From NCBI RefSeq assembly GCF_001294335.1, contig NZ_LGKG01000145.1:1-64000 (forward strand): a stretch of DNA of 64,000 nt. Direction: 5' to 3'. Numbering within the stretch: position 1 is the stretch's first letter; the number at the start of each line of letters is the position of its first letter. This document shows, one piece after another, positions 24,808 to 33,164 of this stretch. The translations under genes and the position numbers were made by a program. Source of the DNA: Streptomyces chattanoogensis (lineage in GTDB: Bacteria > Actinomycetota > Actinomycetes > Streptomycetales > Streptomycetaceae). The notes below the pieces were generated by a model, which saw only the letters and a list, made by a program, of their open reading frames with translations, had not been told where the DNA came from and did not search any database.

Positions 24808-24823
24808 TTTTCGTGCAGGTTAC
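24808..24823 (-). promoter_or_regulatory. GlnR-type binding half-site upstream of gltB
   Basis: On the minus strand GTAAC-CTGCAC-GAAAA, 64-79 nt upstream of the gltB ATG. The Streptomyces GlnR consensus is gTnAc-n6-GaAAc; here 8 of the 9 specified positions and the spacing agree. A second full a/b pair is not obvious. Confidence 0.45.
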
Positions 24824-24831
24824 AGGATGCC

Positions 24832-24849
24832 CCGCTTCTCGAGAAGCGG
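24832..24849. promoter_or_regulatory. 18-bp perfect palindrome upstream of gltB
   Basis: CCGCTTCTCGAGAAGCGG, fully symmetric with no loop, centred about 96 nt upstream of gltB and adjacent to the GlnR-like box. Loopless symmetry favours a protein-binding site over a terminator. Confidence 0.45.
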
Positions 24850-25062
24850 ATAGCGCCTTCCAACATACGGACACCGCGCCATGCGGTGAATCAGGGACAC
24901 GGGCGGACATTCCGCCATCCTGTAAAGCGGCGTTCGGCGAGCGACACTGCCCGCGACGCCTGGGCCTTATGCCCCGCCGTCAACAAACCGAAACCGCTGG
25001 GTAACGTGTTTCTCCAACGTGGCCGTGCGACGCGTTCATTATGCGGAGCGCCGCTCGGCGCG

Positions 25063-25803
25063 TCACCCTACGACGGTTCCGAACAACGATCCCAGGATGT
25101 ACGTCACACCCGCGGCCGCGCCACCCAGGGCCAGTTGGCGCAGTCCGCTGAACCACCACGAACGCGCCGTCACCCGCGCCACCACCGCGCCGCAGGCGAA
25201 GAGTCCGAGCAGCGCCAGCACCACCGCCGGCCAGAGCGCCGAAGCTCCCAGCAAATAGGGAAGCACAGGCAAAAGCGCGCCCAAAGCAAAGGAACCGAAG
25301 GATGAAATAGCGGCGACGGCGGGAGAAGGAAGGTCGGACGGGTCAATTCCCAATTCTTCGCGCGCATGAATTTCCAGCGCCTGCTCGGGGTCCCTCGACA
25401 GCTGCTCGGCCACCTGCCGGGCCAGCTCCGGCTCGACGCCCCGGGACTCGTACAGGGCCGCCAGCTCCGCCAGCTCGTCCTTGGGGTGCCTGCGCAGCTC
25501 GGCCCGCTCCACGTCCAGCTCGGCCAGCACCAGCTCCCGCTGCGAGGCGACCGAGGTGTACTCCCCCGCGGCCATCGAGAACGCACCGGCGGCCAGACCC
25601 GCCAGTCCGGTGATGACGATCGTCTGCGACGACAGCGAACCGCCGGCGACACCCGTCATCAGGGCGAGGTTCGACACCAGCCCGTCCATCGCACCGAAAA
25701 CGGCGGGCCGCAGCCAGCCGCCGTTGACGTCACGGTGCGTGTGATTGTCACGGTGCGCCACATGCGTCGGCGCCGCGCTGTCCATGATCTCCATAACGGA
25801 CAT
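25063..25803 (-). CDS. VIT1/CCC1 family membrane transporter-like protein
   Basis: A 246-aa membrane protein of the vacuolar iron transporter (VIT1/CCC1, DUF125) family, which moves Fe2+ or Mn2+ across membranes. The first membrane segment region is VFGAMDGLVSNLALMTGVAGG, followed by AAGAFSMAAGEYTSVASQREL, both family signatures. A hydrophilic helical domain (about 85-150) comes next, then three C-terminal membrane segments. An N-terminal His-rich stretch (HVAHRDNHTHRD) may bind metal. The start is ATG 25803. It is upstream of gltB on the same strand but 318 nt away, probably a separate transcript. Confidence 0.9.
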   Translation of the reverse strand: MSVMEIMDSAAPTHVAHRDNHTHRDVNGGWLRPAVFGAMDGLVSNLALMTGVAGGSLSSQTIVITGLAGLAAGAFSMAAGEYTSVASQRELVLAELDVERAELRRHPKDELAELAALYESRGVEPELARQVAEQLSRDPEQALEIHAREELGIDPSDLPSPAVAAISSFGSFALGALLPVLPYLLGASALWPAVVLALLGLFACGAVVARVTARSWWFSGLRQLALGGAAAGVTYILGSLFGTVVG

Positions 25804-26116
25804 GACTCGGGACCCTCTCCCTTCCGCGAGGTGTGGGCCGATGGCGGCGCTTCCCCCTGCAACACCTCGAAGTTATGCGGACAGGCCCCTGCGCCGCTAG
25901 CAAGGAAGGCCGAACTTACCGCCCTGACCTGCGGCTTTACCGAAAAGACATTGCTGACAGAGCGTCACGTCAGGCCGTCGACCGGGTGACCTCACCGCCC
26001 GGGACAGGAGAGCCGCCTCCTCGCGTGGCACGGATAAACCCCGACCGCACCCCGACTCCCCCGGCCCGTACGGCACCCGCGGCACCCGCGGCACCCGTAC
26101 GACGAAAGGGCCCGCC
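25804..26116. other. Divergent intergenic region between the VIT gene and the DraG cluster (313 nt)
   Basis: No gene. It should contain both divergent promoters. Near the cluster start are three consecutive copies of CGGCACCCG-type units ending at a GAAAGG ribosome site 7 nt before ATG 26117. Confidence 0.5.
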
Positions 26117-27412
26117 ATGAGCGCACCGGATCCCCCGCCCGCGACGGCCGGCGCCGCCCAGACAGGGGCGGCGCGAAGCGCCTCGTTCCGGGGTGGTGGC
26201 CGGGTGACGGGCGGGCGTGCCCGGGCCCGCGGGGCGATGCTCGGGCTCGCGGTCGGCGATGCGCTCGGCGCCCCCGCGGAGAACATGAAGCCCTCGCAGA
26301 TCCGCCGCCGCTGGGGCCGTATCGAGGGCTTCGTCGAGGACGATCCGGCCGGTACCGACGACACCGAGTACGCGATCTTCTCCGGGCTGCTGCTCGCCGC
26401 GCACGGCTCGTCCCTCACCGTCGCCCATGTCGAGGCCGCCTGGCACCGGTGGATCGCCGACCGCGACGAGGGCCCCTTCCGCGGCGCCGGCTTCAGCGAA
26501 CGCGGCACCCTCGAGAATCTCCGCCGCGGCCTCGCCGCCCCCATCTCCGCACAGCACCGGCACGCCTGGAGCGACGGCCTGGCGATGCGCGCCGCGCCCT
26601 TCGGGGTGTTCGCGGCCGGGCGCCCCGCCGAGGCCGCGCGGCTGGTCGCCATCGACGGCACGGTCAGCCACGACGGCGAGGGGATCTACGGCGGCCGGGC
26701 GGTGGCCGCCGGGGTCGCCACCGCCATGGTCACCCGCTCCACCGACGCAGTGATCGCCGCCGCGCTCTCCGTCGTCCCCGAGGACTCCTGGACCGCCCGC
26801 TCGCTGCGCCGCGCGGTCGGCGCCGCCCAGCGCTCCCGGCACGACCCCGGCATCACCCGGCTCGGCACCGAGCGGGCAGTGCGCTCCGCGGTCGTCGTCG
26901 GCGGCTACCCCTGGACGGACCTGGCCCCCGAGGCGGTCGGCCTGGCCTTCGGGGCGTTCGCCGCCGCCGACGGCGATTTCCGCCGCTCGGTCCTGACCGC
27001 CGTCAACATGGGCCGCGACGCCGACACCACGGCCGCGGTGGCGGGTGCCCTCTCCGGCGCCCTGGGCGGCGCCGGAGCGATCCCCGCCGCCTGGGCAGCC
27101 GCCATCGGCCCGGCCCGCGGCAGCTGCCTGCCCCCGATGGCGGGCTACCACGTCCTGGACATCGCGGAACTGCTGGGGGCGGCGGGTGCAGGTGCCGGGG
27201 CGGCTACGGCGGCGAGCGCCGGGGTGGCCCGGTGCGCGCACGTCGGGGTGGCCGGGGTGGCGGGCGCCGGGGCGGACACGGGTGAGGGAGCCGGCGTGGC
27301 CGCTGGAGCGAGCGCCGGGCCGGCCGCGGGCGGGGGCGCCGGCGTGGCTGCGGGGGCGAGCGCCGGGGCCGCCGGGATCGCCGGGGGCGCGAAGGCCGAG
27401 GCGGCCGGATGA
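26117..27412 (+). CDS. ADP-ribosylglycohydrolase (DraG) family protein 1
   Basis: All-alpha, di-metal hydrolase of the DraG/ARH superfamily, whose members remove ADP-ribose from protein side chains or cleave related N-glycosidic bonds. The protein is 431 aa. The fold starts at GAMLGLAVGDALGAPAE (39-55). The first metal motif is GTDDTEY (Thr80, Asp81, Asp82) and the second is NMGRDADTT (Asp301, Asp303, Thr304), so the active site looks intact. The last 75 residues are an Ala/Gly-rich low-complexity tail. The stop overlaps the next gene (ATGA). First gene of a run of four paralogues; substrate unknown. Confidence 0.9.
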   Translation: MSAPDPPPATAGAAQTGAARSASFRGGGRVTGGRARARGAMLGLAVGDALGAPAENMKPSQIRRRWGRIEGFVEDDPAGTDDTEYAIFSGLLLAAHGSSLTVAHVEAAWHRWIADRDEGPFRGAGFSERGTLENLRRGLAAPISAQHRHAWSDGLAMRAAPFGVFAAGRPAEAARLVAIDGTVSHDGEGIYGGRAVAAGVATAMVTRSTDAVIAAALSVVPEDSWTARSLRRAVGAAQRSRHDPGITRLGTERAVRSAVVVGGYPWTDLAPEAVGLAFGAFAAADGDFRRSVLTAVNMGRDADTTAAVAGALSGALGGAGAIPAAWAAAIGPARGSCLPPMAGYHVLDIAELLGAAGAGAGAATAASAGVARCAHVGVAGVAGAGADTGEGAGVAAGASAGPAAGGGAGVAAGASAGAAGIAGGAKAEAAG

Positions 27413-28980
27413 GCGCGCCCGGTGAGCCCGCAGCCGGTGGCCTCACCACGACCGGTGGCCTCACCTCGACCTGTGGCCTCACCTCGACCACCCACGACCG
27501 CACCCCCACGCCCCATGAACACGCCCCCACGGCCCACGACCACGCTCCCACAGCCCACGACCACACCCCCACGGCCCACGACCACACCCCCACGGTCCAC
27601 GACCACACCCCCACGGCCCGTGACCGCATCGAGGGCCTGCTCCTCGGACTGGCCGCCGGGGACGCCGCCGGATGGCCCGCGGCCCGGCACCGGGCGGCGC
27701 GGATGCCCGAGTGGACCCGGCGGCTGACCCGGGAGCTGGACACCTTCGCCGAGCAGAACGCCACCACCACGCTGCCGGTCCCCATCGCCCTGAACCAGCC
27801 CCCCGAACCGCTGCGGCTGGGCCCGTCCGACGACGCCGAGTGGGCGGCCTTCACCGCCGGGTCGGTGCTCACGGCCTCGGGCGCGCACCTCAGCGACCTG
27901 GGCCGGGACCACCGGATGCGGGCCGCGCTCGACCTGGCCTGGAACGCACTGGCCGGCGAGATCGCCGCGGCCGCCGACCGCGCGCCCGAGGTGGAGTCCG
28001 CGGTGCTGCCGCTGCGCGCCCGGATCTCCGTACGGGCCGGGCTCGGCAACCTCGCCGCCGGCCTGCGCCCGCCCGCCACCGGACACGACAACCCGCACTA
28101 TTTCGACGACGCGGCCTGCGTACGGGCCGCCGTCCTGGCCGTGGTCTGTCCGGGTGAACCGGCCGCGGCGGCCGAGCTGGCCGAGTACGACGCGCGCTAC
28201 ACCCAGGACGGCGACGGGGTGCACGGCGCCCGCGCCATGGCCGCGGCGGTCGCGGCGGCGCTGGGCGGGGCGCCGGTGGACGCCTGCGTGGACGCGGCCC
28301 TCGCCGAGCTCCCCGAGGGCACCGAGATCCGCCGCAACGCCCTGCACGCCCTCGCTCTCGCCCGCGGCGCGACCGCCGACGGCGGCGCGGCCCCGGCCCC
28401 GGGGGCGGCCGCGGGGGCAGCCGCGACCACCGGCCGGACCGCCGCCGGCGACCCGGCCACCGACACCTGCCGGGCGGGCCGGCCCGGCAGCGCCTTTGCG
28501 CTGGTCCCCGTCCTGGAGCACGAGATCGTCGACCATGTCTACAGCTACGGCATCGCCGCCGCCGAGACCGTGCCCGTGGCTCTCGCCCTGGCCCTCGCGG
28601 GCGGCGGCCGGGTCTCCGAGGCCGTGCCCGCCGCCGCCTGTCTCTCGCGCGTCGCCGACTCCGCGCCCGCCCTCGCCGGGGCGCTGACCGGCGCGCTCGG
28701 CGGCGCCGGCGGGCTGCCGCGGAGCTGGCGCGACGCCTGCCGGGTGCTGTCGGGCTGCGCGCTGCCGCGGCTGGCCGGCACCGATCTCGTCGAGCTGGCG
28801 GGGCTGCTCGCCGGTACGGAGCTGGGCACCCGCCACCCCGCTGTGCCCGGCGGACCGGCTGTGCCCGGCGGACCGGGTGTGCCGGCGGGTCCGAGTGTGC
28901 CAGGCGTGCACGCCGCCGCTGCCGGGCCTGCCGCCCCCGCCGCCTCCTCCTCTTTCTCGGCAACGAATTACGGAGAGTGA
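27409..28980 (+). CDS. ADP-ribosylglycohydrolase family protein 2 (degenerate motifs, His-rich N-terminus)
   Basis: A 523-aa DraG-family paralogue. The fold begins at DRIEGLLLGLAAGDAAGWP (72-90), preceded by a 70-residue repetitive region with six 7-residue His-rich repeats (HDHTPTA type). The first metal motif is SDDAEW (Ser140, Asp141, Asp142), where Thr is expected after the acids. The second is SRVADSAPA (Val415, Asp417, Ser418), so the first of two conserved aspartates is Val. It may be a non-hydrolytic or altered-specificity paralogue. The start overlaps gene 1 (ATGA). The C-terminal 50 residues are Pro/Gly/Ala-rich. Conserved position in the cluster argues that it is functional. Confidence 0.82.
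   Translation: MSAPGEPAAGGLTTTGGLTSTCGLTSTTHDRTPTPHEHAPTAHDHAPTAHDHTPTAHDHTPTVHDHTPTARDRIEGLLLGLAAGDAAGWPAARHRAARMPEWTRRLTRELDTFAEQNATTTLPVPIALNQPPEPLRLGPSDDAEWAAFTAGSVLTASGAHLSDLGRDHRMRAALDLAWNALAGEIAAAADRAPEVESAVLPLRARISVRAGLGNLAAGLRPPATGHDNPHYFDDAACVRAAVLAVVCPGEPAAAAELAEYDARYTQDGDGVHGARAMAAAVAAALGGAPVDACVDAALAELPEGTEIRRNALHALALARGATADGGAAPAPGAAAGAAATTGRTAAGDPATDTCRAGRPGSAFALVPVLEHEIVDHVYSYGIAAAETVPVALALALAGGGRVSEAVPAAACLSRVADSAPALAGALTGALGGAGGLPRSWRDACRVLSGCALPRLAGTDLVELAGLLAGTELGTRHPAVPGGPAVPGGPGVPAGPSVPGVHAAAAGPAAPAASSSFSATNYGE
27493..27618 (+). repeat. 21-bp in-frame tandem repeat encoding HDHTPTA heptads
   Basis: Six 7-codon units in the second DraG gene, consensus CCCACGGCCCACGACCACA in register. 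The neighbouring 27430-27490 has three 18-bp units encoding (G/C)GLT(T/S)T. Confidence 0.85.
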
Positions 28981-28991
28981 TGAGTTCCCGG
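28955..28991. repeat. Dispersed 37-bp near-repeat, copy A
   Basis: Overlaps the end of the second DraG gene. About 33 of 37 positions match 43386-43421 (copy B), which is non-coding. Shared core: GTGATGNGTTCCCGG preceded by TCTCGGCAACGA. Confidence 0.6.
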
Positions 28992-29187
28992 GTCGTCACT
29001 TTCTGCAACTTCGCGCCGTCCTGCCGTCACTGCGCGCCGTTCACCCGCCCCCATCACCACCCACCACCGACCGCCCCTGATCTCCACTCACCGCTCTCCA
29101 CTCACCTCTCACCACCGACCGGCCCCTGATCCCCCACCGCCCCGCTCCCGCTCTCGCCCCCGCAACCGTGGAAGGAACTACCCGCAC

Positions 29188-30402
29188 ATGACGAACACGA
29201 TGCAGGCCGCCCCGCCGGAGGAACCCCTCGCAGAGCCGGAGGAACCCCTCGCAGAGGAGACGGTCGCGCCCCTGGAGGACCGGGCGGCCGGGTGTCTGGT
29301 CGGCGCCGCCGTCGGTGACGCGCTCGGCGGGCCCGTCGAGGGGTGGACGCCGGAGCAGATCGTGGCCCGGCACGGCGGCCGGGTCGGCGGCATCGTCGGG
29401 CCGTTCCACGAGGACTGGCGCACCGCGCGCCCCATCGCGCCGTTCCACAAGGGCGACGGCCATGTCACCGACGACACCCTGATGACCCATGCGCTGGTCC
29501 GGGTCTACGAGAAGGTGCGCGACCATCTCGACGCCTTCGACATCGCCGACCATCTCGTACCGGACCTGATCGGCACACCGCGCTGGATCCCCGAGCTGGA
29601 GGACGAGGCGCTGCCGCTGCACCGGATCTTCCTCGCCGAGAAGTGGCTGGTGGCGCGGCTGCATTACGGGCACATCGACCCGCGTGAGGCGGGCGTCGGC
29701 AATATCGTCAACTGCGGTGCGGCGATGTACATGGCGCCGGTCGGTGTCGTCAACGCCGGTCATCCGGACCGGGCGTACGCGGAGGCGCTGGATGTCGCCG
29801 GTGCCCATCAGTCCTCGTACGGGCTGGAGGCGGCGGGGGTCTTCGCCGCCGCCGTGGCCGCCGCGTTCGCGCCGGACGCCACGGTGGCCTCGGTCGTGGG
29901 CCATGCGCTGCGGCTCGCCAAGGACGGCACCCGCGCCGCGGTCGAGGCGGTGTGCGATGCGGCCGCCGCGCACACCGGCTTCGAGTCCGCGCTGGCACCG
30001 CTGCGCGCGGCCGTCGCTCCGTTCGACACCGTCGGCCCCGATTACCGCAACCCGTCACTGGGCGCCCGCCGCCCCTCGCGGCTGCACGCCATCGAGGAGC
30101 TCCCGGTCGCGCTGGGCATGCTGGTGGCCTGCGGCGGCGATTTCCGTACCACGGTGCTGGGGTCGGTCAACTACGGCCGGGACTGTGACTCCATCGCGAC
30201 GATGAGCGGCGCGATCGCGGGCGCGCTGCACGGCTCGGCGGCGGTGCCGGCGGAATGGAGTACGGAGGTCGCCCGCGCCAGCCGTCTCGATCTGCATGCC
30301 CCGGCGGCGGCGCTGGCCGCCGTCACCCGCGAGGTGTTCGCCCGCGACCGGGCCCGCCGCCGGGCTCATGAGCAGGCGTTCGCGGCCCTCACGGGGGCCT
30401 GA
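29188..30402 (+). CDS. ADP-ribosylglycohydrolase family protein 3
   Basis: A 404-aa DraG-family hydrolase with a complete metal site. The fold start is DRAAGCLVGAAVGDALGGP, the first motif is VTDDTLMT (Thr94, Asp95, Asp96, Thr97), and the second is NYGRDCDSIATM (Asp332, Asp334, Ser335). The ATG 29188 follows GGAAGGAA by about 10 nt. The N-terminus carries two copies of EEPLAE, encoded by a short duplication. The 207-nt gap from gene 2 is C-rich with a duplicated CACCACCGACCG(G)CCCCTGATC block, so a separate promoter is possible. It is followed after 2 nt by gene 4. Confidence 0.92.
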   Translation: MTNTMQAAPPEEPLAEPEEPLAEETVAPLEDRAAGCLVGAAVGDALGGPVEGWTPEQIVARHGGRVGGIVGPFHEDWRTARPIAPFHKGDGHVTDDTLMTHALVRVYEKVRDHLDAFDIADHLVPDLIGTPRWIPELEDEALPLHRIFLAEKWLVARLHYGHIDPREAGVGNIVNCGAAMYMAPVGVVNAGHPDRAYAEALDVAGAHQSSYGLEAAGVFAAAVAAAFAPDATVASVVGHALRLAKDGTRAAVEAVCDAAAAHTGFESALAPLRAAVAPFDTVGPDYRNPSLGARRPSRLHAIEELPVALGMLVACGGDFRTTVLGSVNYGRDCDSIATMSGAIAGALHGSAAVPAEWSTEVARASRLDLHAPAAALAAVTREVFARDRARRRAHEQAFAALTGA

Positions 30403-30404
30403 TC

Positions 30405-31823
30405 ATGGGCACGGCGGTGGCCGCGCCCCCGCTCCGGGTGACGTGGGTGCAGCCCGAGGATCTGGTCGGGCATGAGCTGCGGCAGGCGGCCGAGGACGGG
30501 CGGGAGGCGGACGGGATCGCGCGGCGGTGGCGGGCGGCGGGGGGTGCGCCGGCGCCCGAGAGGGCCGGTGCGTCCGCGGTCCCCTCGGACCCGTCGCTGC
30601 GCCCGCTCGCGGAGCGGCTGCTCGATGAACTCGCCCTGCTGACCAGCCCGTTGAGTGAGGACGAGCCGACGGGGCTGACGGAGATCGTGGCGAAGTGTCC
30701 TCAATGGCCGCCTGAGAGGCATGAATTGATGGGCAGTCAGGCTGCTGTGGCCTGCCGTCTCGAAGCGGCCTGGCTCGGGCGGGCGGTCGGCTGTCTGCTC
30801 GGCAAGCCGGTCGAGAAGCTGCCCCTCGACGGTATCCGCGCGCTCGCCCGTGCGACCGGGAACTGGCCGCTGGCCTCGTATTTCACCGCGGCCGGGCTCG
30901 ATCCGTCGCTCGCCGCCCGCTACCCCTGGAACCGCCGCAGCAGCACCACCTCGCTCGCCGAGAACATCGACGGCATGCCGGAGGACGACGATCTCAACTA
31001 CCCGTTGCTCGGGCTGCTGTTGCTCGAACGGCACGGTCATGGCTTCGGCACCGGCGATGTGGCGCGGCTGTGGCTGGACGAGCTGCCGGCCGGCCGTACC
31101 TTCACCGCCGAGCGGATCGCGTACCGCAATCTTCTGGACGGTATCGAGCCGCCGGGCACCGCGCGGTACCGCAATCCGTTCCGGGAGTGGATCGGGGCGG
31201 GGATCCGCGCGGACGTGTACGGGTGGACGCATCCGGGTGACCCGGCGGCCGCGGCGGCTCAGGCCTGGCGGGACGCCACGCTCAGTCATACGGCGAACGG
31301 GGTGTACGGGGCGATGTTCGTGGCCGCCGCGACGGCGGAGGCGGCGGGCGGCCGGGCGGATGTGCACGGTGCGCTGCGGGCCGGGCTGGCGGTGATTCCC
31401 GTGCGGTCGCGGTTCGCCCGTGCGGTCCGCTTCGGTATCGCGGCGGCGCGGGACGAGCCGACGGGTACGGCGGAGGGTTTCCGGGCCGTCGTCGACCGGC
31501 TGCACGGCGCCTACGGCCACCACCACTGGGTGCATGCCGTGCCGAACGCCGCGCTGCTGGCCGCCGCGCTCACGCACGCCGACGGGGAGTTCAGCGGTGC
31601 CGTCTGCCGTGCGGTGTCCGGGGGCTGGGACACCGACTCCAACGGCGCGACCGCCGGAGCGCTGGCCGGGCTGCTCGCGGGCGCCCCCGCCGCGCTCCCC
31701 CGCCGCTGGACCGCGCCGCTGCGCAACCGGCTGGCGACGTCCGTCGGCGGGCTGGACGGTATCGGCTTCGACACCCTCGCCCGGCGCACCGCCGCTCTCA
31801 CCGTCCGAGCCCCTCGCCCGTAG
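30405..31823 (+). CDS. ADP-ribosylglycohydrolase family protein 4 (divergent subgroup)
   Basis: A 472-aa member with an extra N-terminal region of about 110 residues (VTWVQPEDLVGHELRQA onward) before the DraG fold at RLEAAWLGRAVGCLLGKPVEKLP. The first acidic motif is MPEDDDLNYPLL (Asp194-Asp196) and the second is GGWDTDSNGATAG (Asp409, Asp411), a variant pattern that places it in a different subgroup from genes 1 and 3. The acids are retained, so it is likely catalytic. It starts 2 nt after gene 3 and is probably coupled to it. The substrate is unknown, and DraG-type chemistry on a small glycoside is as plausible as protein de-ADP-ribosylation. Confidence 0.88.
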   Translation: MGTAVAAPPLRVTWVQPEDLVGHELRQAAEDGREADGIARRWRAAGGAPAPERAGASAVPSDPSLRPLAERLLDELALLTSPLSEDEPTGLTEIVAKCPQWPPERHELMGSQAAVACRLEAAWLGRAVGCLLGKPVEKLPLDGIRALARATGNWPLASYFTAAGLDPSLAARYPWNRRSSTTSLAENIDGMPEDDDLNYPLLGLLLLERHGHGFGTGDVARLWLDELPAGRTFTAERIAYRNLLDGIEPPGTARYRNPFREWIGAGIRADVYGWTHPGDPAAAAAQAWRDATLSHTANGVYGAMFVAAATAEAAGGRADVHGALRAGLAVIPVRSRFARAVRFGIAAARDEPTGTAEGFRAVVDRLHGAYGHHHWVHAVPNAALLAAALTHADGEFSGAVCRAVSGGWDTDSNGATAGALAGLLAGAPAALPRRWTAPLRNRLATSVGGLDGIGFDTLARRTAALTVRAPRP

Positions 31824-31830
31824 GCCCGAC

Positions 31831-31876
31831 CGTACGACGTCGGACGAAGGACGTGGCACGTACGACGTCGGACGAA
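31831..31876. repeat. Two 18-bp direct repeats before the CoA-transferase gene
   Basis: CGTACGACGTCGGACGAA occurs exactly twice (31831-31848 and 31859-31876), 28 bp apart start to start, in the 99-nt gap between the fourth DraG gene and the CoA-transferase gene. Each contains GTACGACGTC, partly symmetric. Confidence 0.8.
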
Positions 31877-31922
31877 CGACCTCTGACCGCAGGACCGTTG
31901 ACCGACCGGAGGCATCCGCACC

Positions 31923-33164
31923 ATGACCGACCCCTCGCTGACCCCCCTGTACGATCGCCTGCCCCCGCAGCCCGCACCGTCCGGGCCCCTGGCCGGGCTG
32001 CGCGTGCTCGACCTCGCCACGCTGTTCGCCGGTCCGCTCGCCGCCACGATGCTGGGGGACTTCGGCGCCGAGGTGATCAAGGTCGAGCATCCGCGGCGGC
32101 CCGACCCGGCGCGCGGCCACGGGCCCGCCAAGGACGGCGTCGGCCTGTGGTGGAAGCTGCTCGGCCGCAACAAGCGGACGATGACGCTGGACCTGTCCAC
32201 GCCGGGCGGGCGGGAGGTGCTGCTGCGGCTCGCCGCGGATGCGGATGTCGTCATCGAGAACTTCCGGCCCGGGACGCTCGAGAAATGGGGTCTGGGCTGG
32301 CCGGAGCTGTCCGCCGCCAATCCGCGGCTGGTGCTGGCCCGGGTCACCGGTTTCGGGCAGTTCGGGCCGTACGCCCGGCGTCCGGGGTTCGGGACCCTGG
32401 CCGAGGCGATGAGCGGGTTCGCCGCGCTCACCGGGGAGCCGGACGGGCCGCCGACGCTGGCGCCGTTCGGCCTCGCCGACTCCGTCGCCGCGCTCACCAC
32501 CTCGTATGCGGTGATGGCCGCGCTGCGCGGACGGGATGCCACCGGGCGGGGCCAGGTCGTGGACATGGCGATCATCGAGCCGATGCTGACCGTGGTCGGC
32601 CCGCATCCCGTCTGGTACGACCAGCTCGGCTATGTCCAGCCGCGGACCGGCAACCGCTCCACCAACAACGCGCCCCGCAACACCTATCGCACCGCCGACG
32701 GGTCCTGGGTGGCGGTGTCCACGTCGGCGCAGTCCATCGCGGAGCGGGTGATGCGGCTGGTCGGGCGGCCGGAGCTGATCGGCGAGCCCTGGTTCGCCAC
32801 CGGTGCGGGGCGTGCCCGGCACGCCGATGAGCTGGATGCGGCGGTCGGCGGCTGGATCGCCCGGCGCGGCCGGGACGAGGTGCTCGCCGCTTTCGAGGCG
32901 GCCGAGGCGGCCGTCGCGCCGGTCCATGACGTCCGTGATGTGCTGGCGGACCCGCAGTACCAGGCGCTGGAATCGGTCACCGAGGTTCCGGACGACGAGC
33001 TCGGCACGGTACGGATGCAGAACGTGCTCTTCCGGCTGTCCGAGACGCCCGGCGCCATCCGCTGGGCGGGCCGCCCGCACGGCGCGGACACCGACGAGGT
33101 GCTGGCCGGGCTGGGGATGACCGGTGCCGAGATCGCGGGGCTGCGGGCGGCGGGCGCGCTGTGA
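31923..33164 (+). CDS. Family III (CaiB/BaiF) CoA-transferase
   Basis: A 413-aa class III CoA-transferase, which swaps CoA between carboxylic acids through an aspartyl-CoA intermediate. The N-terminal signature is LAGLRVLDLATLFAGPLAATMLGDFGAEVIKVE-like (about 23-55). The catalytic Asp186 lies in FGLADSVAAL, and ENFRPGTLEKWGLG and RVTGFGQFGPY match the family. ATG 31923 follows GGAGG by about 11 nt. It is coupled to the CitE-like gene (GTGA overlap). The pair suggests activation of a hydroxy-dicarboxylic acid to its CoA thioester, then cleavage. The donor and acceptor acids are not predictable. Confidence 0.93.
   Translation: MTDPSLTPLYDRLPPQPAPSGPLAGLRVLDLATLFAGPLAATMLGDFGAEVIKVEHPRRPDPARGHGPAKDGVGLWWKLLGRNKRTMTLDLSTPGGREVLLRLAADADVVIENFRPGTLEKWGLGWPELSAANPRLVLARVTGFGQFGPYARRPGFGTLAEAMSGFAALTGEPDGPPTLAPFGLADSVAALTTSYAVMAALRGRDATGRGQVVDMAIIEPMLTVVGPHPVWYDQLGYVQPRTGNRSTNNAPRNTYRTADGSWVAVSTSAQSIAERVMRLVGRPELIGEPWFATGAGRARHADELDAAVGGWIARRGRDEVLAAFEAAEAAVAPVHDVRDVLADPQYQALESVTEVPDDELGTVRMQNVLFRLSETPGAIRWAGRPHGADTDEVLAGLGMTGAEIAGLRAAGAL

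Larger units (their letters stand above)
24745..25062. other. gltB upstream region (318 nt)
   Basis: No gene. It holds the GlnR-like box (24808-24823) and the palindrome (24832-24849). The remainder to the VIT stop at 25063 shows nothing I can name. Confidence 0.5.

Noticed and set aside
24832..24849. Palindrome as transcription terminator of the VIT gene
   Set aside because: It is more than 200 nt past the VIT stop, has no loop and no T tract, and lies close to the gltB start, so an operator is more likely.
27177..27412. Separate gene in the Ala/Gly-rich stretch
   Set aside because: It is in frame with and continuous with the first DraG gene, and there is no start signal inside it.
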